The notes beneath the pieces were generated by a model, which saw only the letters and a program-made list of their open reading frames with translations, was not told the origin of the DNA and made no database searches. Shown piece by piece: positions 34,255-46,815 of a stretch of DNA of 64,000 nt. Position 1 is the first letter of the stretch; each line of letters opens with the position of its first letter. Source of the DNA: Lamellibrachia satsuma. Its lineage: Eukaryota > Annelida > Polychaeta > Sabellida > Siboglinidae. The position numbers and the translations under genes were made by a program. Location: NCBI GenBank assembly GCA_033239005.1, contig BSQZ01000103.1, positions 1,488,501-1,552,500 of the forward strand, written 5' to 3'.

Positions 34255-37200
34255 ATCTTGAATTATGGAGGTTTCTTGAATTGTGGAGGTTTCTTGAATT
34301 GTGGAGGTTCCTTGAATTGTGGTGATTTCTTGAATTGTGGTGGTTCCTTTAATTGTGGAGGTTTCTTGAATTGTGGTAGGGCCTTCAATTGTGGTGGTGC
34401 CTTTAATTGTGATGGTGCCTTGAATTGTGGTGGTTCCTTGAATTGTGGTGGTTTCTTTAATTGTGGTAGGGCCTTGAATTGTGGTTGTGCCTTGAATTGT
34501 GGTGGTGCCTTTAATTGTGGAGGTTTCTTGAATTGTGGTGGTGCCTTTAATTGTGGTGGTTTCTTGAATTGTGGTAGGGCCTTGAATTGTGGTTGTGCCT
34601 TGAATTGTGGTGGTGCCTTGAATTGTGGAGGTTTCTTGAATTGTGGAGGTTTCTTGAATTGTGGTGATGCCTTGAATTGTGATGGTGCCCTGAATTGTGG
34701 TGGTGCCTTGAATTGTGGAGGTTTCTTGAATTGTGGTGATGCCTTGAATTGTAGTGGTGCCTTGAATTGTGGAGGTTTCTTGAAATGTGGTGATGCCTTG
34801 AATTTTGGAGGCTTCTTGAATTGTGGAGGTTTCTTGAATTGTGCTGGTTCCTTGAATTGTGGTGGTTTCTTGAATTGTGGTGGTTCCTTGAATTGTGGTG
34901 GTTCCTTAAATTGTGGTGATGCCTTGAATTGTGGTAGTTCCTTGAATTGTGATGGTTCCTTGAATTGTGGTGGTTCCTTGAATTGTGGTGGTTCCTTGAA
35001 TTGTGGTAGTTCCTTGAATTGTGGTGGTTCCTTAAATTGTGGTGATGCCTTGAATTGTGGTAGTTCCTTGAATTGTGGTGATGCCTTGAATTGTGGAGGT
35101 TTCTTGAATTGTGTTGGTTCCTTGAATTGTGGTGGTTCCTTGAATTGTGGTGGTTCCTTGAATTGTGGTGGTTCCTTAAATTGTGGTGATGCCTTGAATT
35201 GTGGTAGTTCCTTGAATTGTGGTGATGCCTTGAATTGTGGAGGTTTCTTGAATTGTGCTGGTTCCTTGAATTGTGGTGGTTCCTTGAATTGTGGTGGTTC
35301 CTTGAATTGTGGTGGTTCCTTGAATTGTGTTGGTTCCTTGAATTGTGGAGGCTTCTTGAATTGTGGTGGTTCCTTGAATTGTGGTGGTTCTTTGAATTGC
35401 AGTGGTTCCTTGAATTGTGGAGGTTTCTTGAATTGTGGTGATGCCTTGAATTGTGGTGGTGCCTTGAATTGTGGAGGTTTCTTGAATTGTCGTAGTTCCT
35501 TGAATTGTGGAGGTATCTTGAATTGTGGTGGTTCCTTGAATTGTGGTGGTTCCTTGAATTTTGATGGTTCCTTGAATTGTGGTGGTTCATTGAATTGTGG
35601 TGGCGCCTTGAATTGTGATGGTGCCTTGAATTGTGGTGGTTCCTTGAATTGTGGTCGTTCCTTGAATTGTGATGGTTCCATGAATTGTGGTGGTTCCTTG
35701 AATTGTGGAGGTTTCTTGAATTGTGGTTGTGCCTTGAATTGTGATGGTGCCTTGAATTGTGATGGTTCCATGAATTGTGGTGGTTCCTTGAATTGTGGTG
35801 GTTCCTTGAATTGTGGTGGTTCATCGAATTGTGGTGGTTCATCGAATTGTGGTGGTTCATCGAATTGTGGTGATGCCTTGAATTGTGGTGGTTCCTTGAA
35901 TTGTGTTGGTTCCTTTAATTGTGGAGGTTTCTTGAATTGCGGTTGTTCCTTGAATTGTGGTGATGCCTTGAATTGTAGAGGTTTCTTGAATAGTGGTGGT
36001 TCCTTGAATTGTGGAGGTTTCTTGAATTATGGTTGTGCCTTGAATTGTGGAGGTTTCTTGAATTGTGGTGGCGCCTTGAATTGTGATGGTGCCTTGAATT
36101 GTGGAGGTTTCTTGAATTGTCATAGTTCCTTGAATTGTGGAGGTTTCTTGAATTGTGGTGGTTCCTTGAATTGTGGTGGTTCCTTGAATTGTGATGGTTC
36201 CTTGAATTGTGGTGGTTCATTGAATTGTGGTGATGCTTTGAATTGTGGTGGTTCATTGAATTGTGGTGATGCCTTGAATTGTGATGGTGCCTTGAATTGT
36301 GTTGGTTCCTTGAATTGTGATAGTGCCTTGAATTGTGGTGGTTCCTTGAATTGTGGTGGTTCCTTGAATTGTGGTGGTTCCTTGAATCGTGGAGGTTCCT
36401 TGAATTGTGATGGTTCCTTGAATTGTGGTGGCTCCTTGAATTGTGGTGGTGCCTTGAATTGTGGTGGTGCCTTGAATTGTGGTGGTTTCTTGAATTGTGG
36501 AGGTTTCTTGAATTGTGGTTGTGCCTTGAATTGTGGAGGTTTCTTGGATTGTGGTGATGCCTTGAATTGTGATGGTGCCTTGAATTGTGGAGGTTTCTTG
36601 AATTGTCGTAGTTCCTTGAATTGTGGAGGTTTCTTGAATTGTGATGGTTCCTTGAATTGTGGTGGTTCATTGAATTGTGGTGATGCCTTGAATTGTGATG
36701 GTGCCTTGAATTGTGTTGGATCCTTGAATTGTGGTGGTTCCTTGAATTGTGATGGTGCCTTGAATTGTGGTAGTTCCTTGAATTGTGTTAGTTCCTTGAA
36801 TTGTGGTGGTTCCTTGAATTGTGGTGGTTCCTTGAATTGTGATGGTGCCTTGAATTGTGATGGTGCCTTGAATTGTGGTAGTTCCTTGAATTGTGGTGGT
36901 TCCTTGAATTGTGGTGGTTCCTTGAATTGTGGTGGTTCCTTGAATTGTGGTGGATCCTTGAATTGTGGTGGTTCCTTGAATTGTGGTGGTTCCTTGAATT
37001 GTGATGGTTCCTTGAATTGTGGTGGTACCTTGAATTGTGATGGTTCCTTGAATTGTGGTAGTTCCTTGAATTGTGGTGGTTCCTTGAATTGTGAAGGTTT
37101 CTTGAATTGTGGTGGTTCATCGAATTGTGGTGATGCCTTGAATTGTGGTGGTTCCTTGAATTGTGCTGGTTCTTTGAATTGTGGTGGTTCCTTAAATTGT

Positions 37201-37705
37201 GGAGATTTCTTGAATTGTGGTGGTTCCTTGAATTGTGGTGATGCCCTGAATTGTGGTGGTTCCTTGAATTGTGGTGATGCCTTGAATTGTGGTGGTTCCT
37301 TGAATTGTCGTGTTTCCTTGAATTGTGATGGTTCCTTGAATTGTGGTGGTTCCTTGATTTGTGGTGGTGCCTTGAATTGTGATGGTTCCTTGAATTGTAG
37401 TGGTTCCTTGAATTGTGATGGTTCCTTGAATTGTGATGGTTCCTTGAATTGTGGTGGTTCGTTGAATTGTGGTGGTTCCTTGAATTGTGGTGGTGCCTTG
37501 AATTGTGGTGGTACATTGAATTGTGATGGTTCCTTGAATTGTGGTAGTGCCTTGAATTGTGGTGTTGCCTTTAATTGCGGTGTTGCCTTGAATTGTGGTG
37601 GTTCCATGAATTTTGGTGATGTCTTGAATTGTGGTGGTCCCTTGAATTGTAGTGTTGCCTTGAATTGTGGTGGTGCCATGAATTGTGCTGATGCCTTGAA
37701 TTGGG
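34255..37705. repeat. 18-bp minisatellite, about 190 copies, open in several frames
   Basis: The unit is TTGAATTGTGGTGGTTCC with four main variants in the second half (GGAGGTTTC, GGTGGTTCC, GGTGATGCC, GGTGGTGCC). No copy departs from 18 bp, so a plus frame starting at ATG 34225 stays open for about 1180 codons as (LNCGGS)n. Two minus frames (PPQFKE and HHNSRN types) are also open for hundreds of codons. Changes fall as often on first and second codon positions as on third, and frames on both strands are equally free of stops, so I read it as a satellite and not as a gene. An eight-unit block (144 bp) is duplicated in tandem near 35030-35320. Confidence 0.95.
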
Positions 37706-38693
37706 TGGTGGTGCTTTTCTTTGGGTGGTGCCTTGCTATCAGAATGAGAGTTTGTCGTAAATGGTATTAACTGCTCTGTTGACATTTCACAGCCGTTCTG
37801 TTGTAGCGTTATCTCAGTAGTAGGCCTATTACACAATGTGTGGAATGGCACTGTTGTGTAGTAGGCTGTAACATTGCTGAACTTAAAAAGACATACATTG
37901 TCACAGAAGTACCCCTGGGAGACTATGCTACAGCATCATTTGTTTTCCCGCACCTTCAGCCTCCCGCTGTGGGTTTTTTTTAGCCTGTCGGTTGCACCTG
38001 CTGACTCCCTTAATTCAAGCATCCGATATAATTTATTTGATACATCTCCTTTTTTTACATTTTTAGTATAATCTTTCACTTCTCCACTTGCCTGATTCCT
38101 GATCCTGATTTCCTTATCCTGATCATAAAAATCAACCCAACAATTTAATTAGTAAATTCACACATTATTTCTACCGTGACGCTTAGCAAAAAAATCTACA
38201 GCATTCTAAAAAATTCTATAGAAATCTATAGATTCTATTGAAATAGTTTATGGTCTACTTATAGGTTCCTCCTCAGTTATATCAGTTAGAGTCAATTCTG
38301 TTGATGATTTAGAAAAGTATGCTCTTTTTAATTAAGCCGACTGCAGATATTACTTAACCTATTCACACACTACATACAGACTGTATTAGGACATAAACAA
38401 ACGGGATTCACGATAGGCTAAATATGTTGAGGATGCAGTTTTAGCTATGTCCGCAAAAATCTTATAGAATATTATAGAAAAAATTCTATAGAATTGTTGG
38501 TAGCCCATTTGCCCTGCAGTGACTGTTACCAACATGAGCTTGATACAGTGGAGACAAACTTGATCATGATAACTACTCTGCGATGTGATCACACTAACAG
38601 CAGGCCTTGCTGATGAGCTGAGTGTTAGTCTGTGTTGATTCTTAGCAGGGAGTCCTTGGAGCATCCTCTCAAGAGGCTGCTGTGCATCTGGCA

Positions 38694-39888
38694 TGACAGC
38701 CTGATGACCTGTGTGCGTCAGTACTCATGGTGTGACAGTCTGGTGACCTGTGTGTGTCAGTACCCATGGCGTGACAGCCTGGTGACCCGTGTGTGTCAGT
38801 ACCCATGGCGTGACAGCCTGGTGAGCCGTGTGTGTCAGTACCCATGGCATCACAGCCTGGTGAGCCGTGTGTGTCAGTACCCATGGCGTGACAGCCTGGT
38901 GAGCCATGTATGTCTGTACCCATGGCATCACAGCCTGGTGAGCCGTGTGTCAGTACCTATGGCATGACAGCCTGGTGAACGGTGTATGTCTGTACCCGTG
39001 CCGTGACAGCCTGGTGACCTGTGTGTGTCACCACCAGTGGCTTCACAGCCTGGTGACCCATGTGCGTCAGTACCTGTGGCATGTCAGCCTGGTGACATGC
39101 GTGTGTCAGTACCCGTGGCATGTCAGCCTGGTGACCTGTGTATGTCAGTACCCATGGCATGTCAGCCTGGTGACCTGCATATATGTCAGTACCCATGGCA
39201 TGTCAGCCTGGTGACCTGCATATATGTCAGTACCCATGGCATGTCAGCCTGGTGACCTGCATATATGTCAGTACCCATGGCATGTCACCCTGGTGACCTG
39301 TGTATGTCAGTACCCATGGTATGTCACCCTGGTGACCTGTGTATGTCAGTACCCATGGCATGTCAGCCTGGTGACCTGCATATATGTCAGTACCCATGGC
39401 ATGTCACCCTGGTGACCTGCATATATGTCAGTACCCATGGCATGTCACCCTGGTGACCTGCATATATGTCAGTACCCATGGCATGTCACCCTGGTGACAT
39501 GCATATATGTCAGTACCCATGGCATGTCACCCTGGTGACCTGTGTATGTCAGTACCCATGGCATGTCACCCTGGTGACCTGTGTACGTCAGTACCCATGG
39601 CATGTCACCCTGGTGACCTGTGTATGTCAGTACCCATGGCATGTCACCCTGGTGACCTGTGTATGTCAGTACCCATGGCATGTCACCCTGGTGACCTGTG
39701 TATGTCAGTACCCATGGCATGTCACCCTGGTGACCTGTGTATGTCAGTACCCATGGCATGTCACCCTGGTGACCTGTGTATGTCAGTACCCATGGCATGT
39801 CACCCTGGTGACCTGTGTATGTCAGTACCCATGGCATGTCACCCTGGTGACCTGTGTATGTCAGTACCCATGGCATGTCACCCTGGTG
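38694..39888. repeat. 39/41-bp minisatellite, about 30 copies
   Basis: The unit is GTCAGTACCCATGGCATGTC followed by ACCCTGGTGACCTGTGTAT. Some copies carry TGCATATAT in place of TGTGTAT (two bases longer). The right part from 39530 is almost perfect and the left part is diverged (GTGACAGCCTGGTGA...). Frames such as SVPMACHPGDLC come from the 39-bp period. Confidence 0.96.
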
Positions 39889-40254
39889 AAACGTGCATTT
39901 CTCAGTTGCTGTGTTAACCAGTAATATTACAAGCGCATAGAACTGAGGACGGGAAGAACTTTAACTGTACCGGTCATCGCTGGTCAGATATGTAACGACA
40001 GGCATTTCCTTGAATTGCTCTTTGATGTTGGGCTGGTTCTGAGAACCATGACTGACCTAGCCAGCAAGTGCAAAGTACAAATGATTCAGTGTACGTTCAT
40101 ACATTGTGTAGGGTGTATGCCAGGGTAGGGTAGCAGGCTGCCACCCCTTGTGATGGGTCAGTGTAGTGCTTTGAGTTTTGAGACACAAGTAGAAGCATCA
40201 CTGTGTTGAAGCATCACGGGTACCGCAATTGAATGTTGGAACATTCTAAAATAA

Positions 40255-40442
40255 GAAATTGAGAGTATCATTGATAAATTTGTTCCATTGAAAAACATGG
40301 AAAACAGTCTAGAAAGAAACACTTGTCGAAAGAAGCTATTCGAAAAATAGTGTTCAAGCAAACTATGAGAAGGGTTTATAGGCGTACCAGAAAGGATGAA
40401 GACTACTCAAGTTATAAAGAGGCACTTAATCAATCAATGTGA
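40255..40442 (+). mobile_element. LINE fragment upstream of the reverse transcriptase
   Basis: Plus frames read IDKFVPLKNM and then AIRKIVFKQTMRRVYRRTRK followed by DEDYSSYKEALNQ. This is the basic linker between endonuclease and reverse transcriptase of LINEs (compare TKGFKKSIQTKNKLYKYY in the 29-32 kb element). Confidence 0.65.
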
Positions 40443-40984
40443 GTTTATTTCGTTACTCATTTACAATGTTGTTACAGGTACGGTCATAAATAATTTTATT
40501 TAGTAACTCAGGAGATTCTCTGGAAACCCCAAGGGGCTTATTACGAGAACCACCCATGATTATAGTAATCTTGTCATGGAATGATGCTGCAAGTTGGCAA
40601 ATATATTAATAATACTAGATGTGACACAAAATTACAATGAGGCATCTTAATCCAGCAATCTAGCACAATCTAACGTGTTAATTGAACAATATAGTGAATA
40701 TTTGTTAGAATTTGCCACAAAAAATATGTTAATAATAGTAGATGTGATGCATATAAAAAATTGCAAGTTGTCGTAATCCATCAATCTAGAACAATATAAT
40801 AACGTGAGGCAAAGTGATAGTTGAACGATATAATGAAGATTCATTAGTATTTGCCAAAAAAAAATTAACAAAAATAATACTAAATAAAATAAATAAATAA
40901 AACTGCATGATTCGTTGTAGACAACGACATGTATTTGTACCTACATCAGTACAGGTTAAGCCCGAATCAAGTCTAAGTGGGAAA

Positions 40985-41215
40985 TTAGGACATGTTGCAG
41001 TATGTCGAGAGCAGGCGTTGTTTTAACTTGTTTTTAAATTGGTTTTCTGATACAGAATTCTGTATGTGTTCTGATATGGAATTCCGGAATGAAGGCCCCG
41101 AGTATTTAATTGTAAATTTCCGCGTGTTTGTCCGTGCTTCATGCATAAAGTTATCATTGATGTTCGTAGTATTGTAATTGTGGATTTCCAAGCAAATATT
41201 ACATCAGTTGTTTCC
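40985..41215 (-). mobile_element. LINE C-terminal fragment
   Basis: The minus strand encodes HNYNT, then ARTNTRKFTIKYSGPSFRNS, then ISEHIQNSVSENQFKNKLKQ. The pattern HNYxTR ... FxxxYxGPxxWNSLPxxI ... FKxxLKxxL is the reverse transcriptase ORF tail of CR1/L2-like LINEs, with W changed to R here. Confidence 0.8.
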
Positions 41216-41360
41216 ATACACCTAACCAAACCTATTTAAAATTTTCAACTGACACCCTATACATAAAATAAATAAAGATATCAATTAAAAAACCCTTTCA
41301 CTATTTAAATATATTAGTCTTGTAGTTGTATGTACCACTCACAGCACGTGCACACAGACT

Positions 41361-41399
41361 CCTGGGTTAGCCCAAGATTGGGCTGTTTGGAGTGTAACC
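41361..41399 (+). mobile_element. SINE tail fragment
   Basis: CCTGGGTTAGCCCAAGATTG followed by GGCTGTTTGGAGTGTAAC matches the 3' tail of the tRNA-Asp-like SINE (5924-6117, read in reverse). The head is absent. Confidence 0.65.
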
Positions 41400-43060
41400 A
41401 CTTGAGACATCTATTCCGCGCATCTGGGTCAACCTTGGTCAAAATCTTAGCTATAATATAACATGGAACGCATCACTGTACAAACAATAAACTTGTTAAG
41501 TGCGTGCTTAATAAGATATGTGTAGAAATAGTTAGTCTGTCAGGATTTGTTAATTATCATTCTTTCTGTGAAATTCATATTAAATAAAGTGTTGTGTAAC
41601 TCCATTTGTGGGAACTTTTGACTTTTTGTCCGCATGTTGAGTGATGGAGACTAGCAGGTCATTATTTTATTAGTTGTGTGGCTTGAGTGGGTAAATGCAA
41701 ATATGAATTTTGTGATGTGTATCACAACTCAAAATGCAAGAAAAACAGGCACAAATAGGACACAAATCAACATCAGCCTTGCCAACTACGTATGCACATA
41801 ATCAAGCTGTGTGACTTACGAATCTTGGCCAGTGGCTGTTTCCCAATAAATGGTGACCACAACATGTGTCCAACTCATGCATTTTTCTTGCATGAATCTT
41901 TCTTGTTTTGAGTGCAATGGAAATAAATCTGATGTTGTTCAAAGGAGTGTTGTTCATAGAGATAATAATAATAGTGATAAATATATATAATACTTTATCG
42001 CTGATGTTGGAGAAACAAATTGCTCGTGAACTGAATTCACGTGCCTGTCCAAGTCCTCCTGTGTCGCATTCACAAATCCAATAAAAATGTTTTTTAAAAT
42101 ACGGAAACCTTATAAATAATTTTTTTTCCTTTTGTACTTCAAAAAAGCTCAGCATAAAATATGTATTTAAAATATATCACTTTGAAGGTTTGTAGATACA
42201 AACATTTGTCATTGGAAACTAGCAAAAAGCTATTTAAAAAATATGTGCTACATTTTAAAAAACAATTGTTCTATGTTTATTGTTTATTTTAATTGAAATA
42301 TGATTTTTTTTCAAATATTGAAGTGTGAAAGAAATGTTTCTATTATAATTTATGAATTGCTGTGTGATATGTGTGTGATTTTTGACTTTTCATTTATTTC
42401 CGAGGACCAGCAGAAATTTGGGCCTGTTGCATCTTAATAATACAGCAGTAATCCGTGAAAAATATGTTGTCACATTAATAAACGAATGCTACACAAAAAT
42501 ACCATAGCAAAGCAATTCAATCCACTTTCACTTATTTTTTAGTTCCACCAGGAGCTCTTGTCATAATTTATTTTGAAACAGCCCGCAGTAATGTCTATGA
42601 CCTCGTCCATTGGGTCGTCGTTTGTTGCCACTGACTGATTTATTAATATATGCAAAAAATACAGTAATATATGTTACACAGTCTGCTTGGTTGGAGTAGT
42701 GCTGTCTGCAATTTAGTGATATTATTTGCTGTGTTGATTCGTCTTGCCCCAGATATCCTTTGAAAAATGGGTTTGAGAAACAATTAATAAAGTCGCAGCT
42801 TGTGAGTTTCAGGGTCCTCCTTTAGTCATTGTTTATTTTCTCATCTTAGAATCGATTTGCAAAAAATCAGACTTATCTAGTATCCACTGTGACACGCTAA
42901 CTCTTTTGTGCACTTTCAGATTTTGTACTGAAAATGGGCGATGCTTTTTGTTTCCCTTTAATTAGACACTATATGATGGACATCAACTACTAAGGTCATT
43001 AAGCAGCTGTGAGCCATACTTAGGAAATAGTGCTTAGTGTTAATTTTTGAAAGAATCCAG
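41400..43060. other. No supported gene
   Basis: AT-rich sequence with short open frames only. A 117-codon minus frame at 41802-42155 has no recognisable domain. Confidence 0.5.
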
Positions 43061-43064
43061 TGGG

Positions 43065-44335
43065 AGAGCGAATGGTGACCAGTAGATGTTATATACCTAG
43101 ATTTTCAAAAAGCTTCTCATATCTTGCAAAGAACTAAGATAACTTTGTAATTATAATCTGCTGGAATAAGGGAAAGCATACAATGAACTATGCAGAAAAT
43201 TGGGTTAAAAAACATTTCTATTTATGTACAGAAAGATTGTTGCCTATATGCAGAAAAAGATTAATATGTTTACTAGGTCAAGTGTCAAATTTGAATTGTT
43301 TTTGTAATTACATAGACCAAGATTGGCCCATTTTTAAATTGTAAAATTTGCATGTGACACAAATTTGTGTTAGAAAGATAAAAGAAAGTGTTGCAAAGTT
43401 TACAAGATGATTTAGATAAATTAGTGAAATGGTTGAAAAATGGAAGGTTATTCCATTTTGGAAATGATACATATGTATGTGATAAAGCATAGGATATGGG
43501 AACATAAAAAAGTATACTATATAATGAGGTAGTGTGTTAGGAATGCCTAGAAAAGTATACTATATAATGAAGTAGTGTGTTAGGAATGCCTAGAAAAGTA
43601 TACTATATAATGAAGTAGTGTGTTAGGAATGCCTAGAAAAGTATACTATATAATGAGGTAGTGTGTTAGGGATGCCTAGAAAAGTATACTATATAATGAG
43701 GTAGTGTGTTAGGAATGCCTAGAAAAGTATACTATATAATGAGGTAGTGTGTTAGGAATGCCTAGAAAAGTATACTATATAATGAGGTAGTGTGCTAGGA
43801 ATGCCTAGAAAAGTATACTATATAATGAGGTAGTGTGTTAGGAATGCCTAGAAAAGTATACTATATAATGAGGTAGTGTGTTAGGAATGCCTAGAAAAGT
43901 ATACTATATAATGAGGTAGTGTGTTAGGAATGCCTAGAAAAGTATACTATATAATATGGTAGTGTGTTAGGAATGCCTAGAAAAGTATACTATATAATGA
44001 GGTAGTGTGTTAGGAATGCCTAGAAAAGTATACTATATAATGAGGTAGTGTGTTAGGAATGCCTAGAAAAGGCTTGGGAGAAACAACAGGAATAGAACTA
44101 ATGTGTCACAGCAATGTGGAATATGTCATCAAAGGCACTAACATTCGAGGGTTATAGTTGGAGGAACGTTGAACAACACACAGCTTACAAGATGAAACTA
44201 ATTATATCTTTACAAATCAATAGTGAGGCCTGATTTAGAATATTGCGTGCAGTCAGAGAGGCTGTATATCAGATGAAAGACATAAGTAAATTAGACAACA
44301 CAAATTAGAGTAACTAAACTGATCGCTGAGACAGT
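43065..44335 (+). mobile_element. CR1-like LINE reverse transcriptase fragment, interrupted by a minisatellite
   Basis: Before the 43-bp array plus frames read PVDVIYLDFQKAS (43083 on) and LQDDLDKLVKWLKNGRLFHF (43395 on). After it they read LYKSIVRPDLEYCVQS (44213 on). These are reverse transcriptase block A, the region after the YxDD box, and the YxxxVRPxLEY block of CR1-like elements in the right order. The catalytic box itself is lost in a deletion between about 43210 and 43380, and several stops are present. Confidence 0.85.
43508..44067. repeat. 43-bp minisatellite, 13 copies, inside a LINE
   Basis: The unit is AAAAGTATACTATATAATGA followed by GGTAGTGTGTTAGGAATGCCTAG (split here). Copies are nearly identical. 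Flanks on both sides are consecutive parts of one LINE, so the array expanded from LINE sequence or a short insertion in it. Confidence 0.97.
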
Positions 44336-44699
44336 AGCTATGAGAACCCGCTCCGAATGTACGTGTTCATAACGTTGGTGATTTGGAAATGAGAAACAAC
44401 CGCACATCTGTGGTTTATGTGAAGGATCCATTTATTTTATTGACAAGATTCATATTATCTTGTAAAATGAAAACTCTCCAAATTGGACATTTGTGGCTCT
44501 TATCAGCCCTAGTTATTGTAATAGTTTGCAGCAGACCATGTCGCCATCTGGTGAACAACACATTCACATGAGTTAGAATGTATGCATTAGCAGTGTGCTG
44601 GTTTTATAGAAAATATTAATAACGTAGATAGCTAACTATTTTGATGATGAAGTACAGGTTGAATACTGATTACAATTTAATAATGAAATAAATTAACTG

Positions 44700-45486
44700 G
44701 TACATCCCAGTGTGGTGCTGCCATCTGGTGGCTTTATTGCAACTATCATGAAATGTGAATACAAAGTAGTACCTGCCTTCAACGGACATATCTGTATCCA
44801 AGCAAGTGTCCCTACAATGCAGATGTCCCCTCATGGGAGGGACAGGCATGCAGGAGTGGATGGTTCAGTACTACATGGTAGAAATATGTCAGGACATCTA
44901 TTAATAATTGAAACATGCACATGTTGTATAATAAGGATATTACTGTGGTACTACAAAATAAGTAAAACAAAAAAAACACATCTTAGAAAACCATACAAAT
45001 TACATTTCATACACATATTGGTCAATACGGTACCACTCCCAACAATTTTACACCATGATCCAGACTTGCGCGAGTCATGACAGAAATATTTCCACATAAG
45101 ATTGTCCGCCCGCTCTCTCGTAATGTCCGTCCTTTCTTAACAAATTCTAACAATCTAAATGATACAGACATACCATTAGCCTACTCAATTGGGCCCATGT
45201 TCTTGAAAAAAATTCTGCATATTTCAGAATTAACACAAACATGGCAGGGAAACATCTCGGCTGGGATGTTTCATAAATCTCGAAGGATTTTTCTCATCTA
45301 CTTTGTCACTAAATCGTAAGTTATTTACGAAATTCTAACAATATCGCCAGCTAATCCGAAACAAAATAATAACCTGGATATGAGCAGCCTGACACGTATA
45401 TCAGTTGACAGATGCAGTGTGAAAGTTGATTAAACATTAAAAACAATAATATGTACATCAGATGGCAGCACCTCACTGGGATGTAC
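44700..45486. repeat. Segment bounded by 31-bp inverted repeats with CTCF-like motifs
   Basis: 44700-44731 (GTACATCCCAGTGTGGTGCT, GCCATCTGGTG) and 45456-45486 are inverted copies with three differences. Each arm contains GCTGCCATCTGRTG, close to the CTCF core CCACYAGRTGGCAG read in reverse. A third similar site, CGCCATCTGGTGA, is at 44542. The interior has no transposase-like frame, and no target-site duplication is clear. Confidence 0.6.
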
Positions 45487-46122
45487 AATGGATAATTGTT
45501 TCAATTCATCATTCAACCAACGATTCAGGAATGCACATATTCTGTGCCACGTGATATTGGGATTCACCGTTTCATACGTGGGTGACCAATTTACATTTTT
45601 GCGCACCGGTGCGCTCTGCCATTTGGCATCGCGAAGGATTTTTACGATGCTTGTCTGCGGATCAACATTATTATTCTTCCTCGTCATTTCACCACAGTTT
45701 TGTATTGGTGTTTCCTACTCAACTGCATTAAAAACTATTTCACTGATTCTTGTACAATGCATATTTATGGATTTCGATTGCAATTATTGACAAGCCGCTG
45801 TCACTGGACTCGATTGAACTGCCGAAACCAAGCGGTGAAGGAAAGCCACTGGCACTGGCGAAACACTGTTGATCCATGCAAGAGCAAAACAAACATTACC
45901 TGTCTTCCACATTCATTGTACGTAAAGTTTATTGAGCACCATCAAAGCAATTCTAAGTCAGTTGTTTGGACAAACATGAGTACAGCGAGGTGAGACTGTG
46001 TTGCACGGCCATCGAAGTTATGCGACTTCTTGCATTGCGTAACTGCGACAACCAGTCACACACCACTATATTTGTCCGTCATTTTCTAAACATAATTATG
46101 AAATTAATTATTGTTGTCCGCC

Positions 46123-46290
46123 TTAACAGGAACATATATCCAAAATATTGTGTTCGCTGTCCGCATTCACCCAGTGGCCCCTCATCAGAGGGACATTAAC
46201 ATGGTAAAATGGTCCGTATGTTGAGAAAGTGTCCTGATATAGTGTCTGCTCATCGAAGGGTACATTGAAGGCAGGTACGACTGCACCGTG
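46123..46290 (-). other. Unrecognised open segment, coding-like
   Basis: The minus frame between stops reads GAVVPAFNVPFDEQTLYQDT, then FSTYGPFYHVNVPLMRGHWV. The composition looks like protein, but I know no family and the flanking splice sites are poor (a TGCAG before it, TGG/GTGAAT within it). A short match VVPAFN with its DNA (GTACCTGCCTTCAA) is found inverted at 44769 in the neighbouring segment. Confidence 0.2.
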
Positions 46291-46484
46291 TTACTCGAAT
46301 GCATAGGCATTTTTTCGTCGTCAGATCTAACTCAGGTTTGGTAGAAATCAGACAACTTACACACAGTTTGTACCATGCATGGTGCCTACATAACATAAAA
46401 AAGTTTTTTGATACTTTATTTCAGTATTTTATATTGAACTTGAGATATTTAAGCATCATCTATGGAAGAAGCCTGTGATTAGTG

Positions 46485-46815
46485 TTAAAGGTGCAATTAA
46501 AGCTTGATAATTTTTATCGTACAGATCATGTCACAAAATGTATTTATTTTTACATCTTGATTGCCAAAATGTGTTTTAATGAACCATAATGTGTTCATAT
46601 ACTTTGACGGTTATCTGTTAATAACTAAAATGTCATGTTTACATTGTATGCTGAACAGCAAGGTTTATATTCGTAAACATATAACAGTCAAATTATATTT
46701 TATAAGGCTGGTTCATTAAAACACGTTTTGGATGTAAAAATTCATGAATAGATATAAGTTACACTATGTAACATGTTTCTACAATAAAAAAACCAATCAG
46801 ACTCTGCACCTTTAA
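46485..46815. mobile_element. TTAA-flanked MITE (piggyBac-like ends)
   Basis: TTAA occurs at 46485 and 46812, with 7-bp terminal repeats AGGTGCA / TGCACCT directly inside. Sub-terminal inverted segments are at 46547-46585 and 46709-46740 (TTTTTACATC...TGTGTTTTAATGAACC and complement). No ORF. TTAA target duplications are characteristic of piggyBac-type transposition, but assignment to that superfamily is inference. Confidence 0.7.

Noticed and set aside
34225..37770. 1180-codon ORF (LNCGGS)n as a structural Cys/Gly-rich protein
   Set aside because: Frames on both strands are equally open because the period is 18 bp. Substitutions show no preference for silent sites, and there is no signal peptide or flanking exon.
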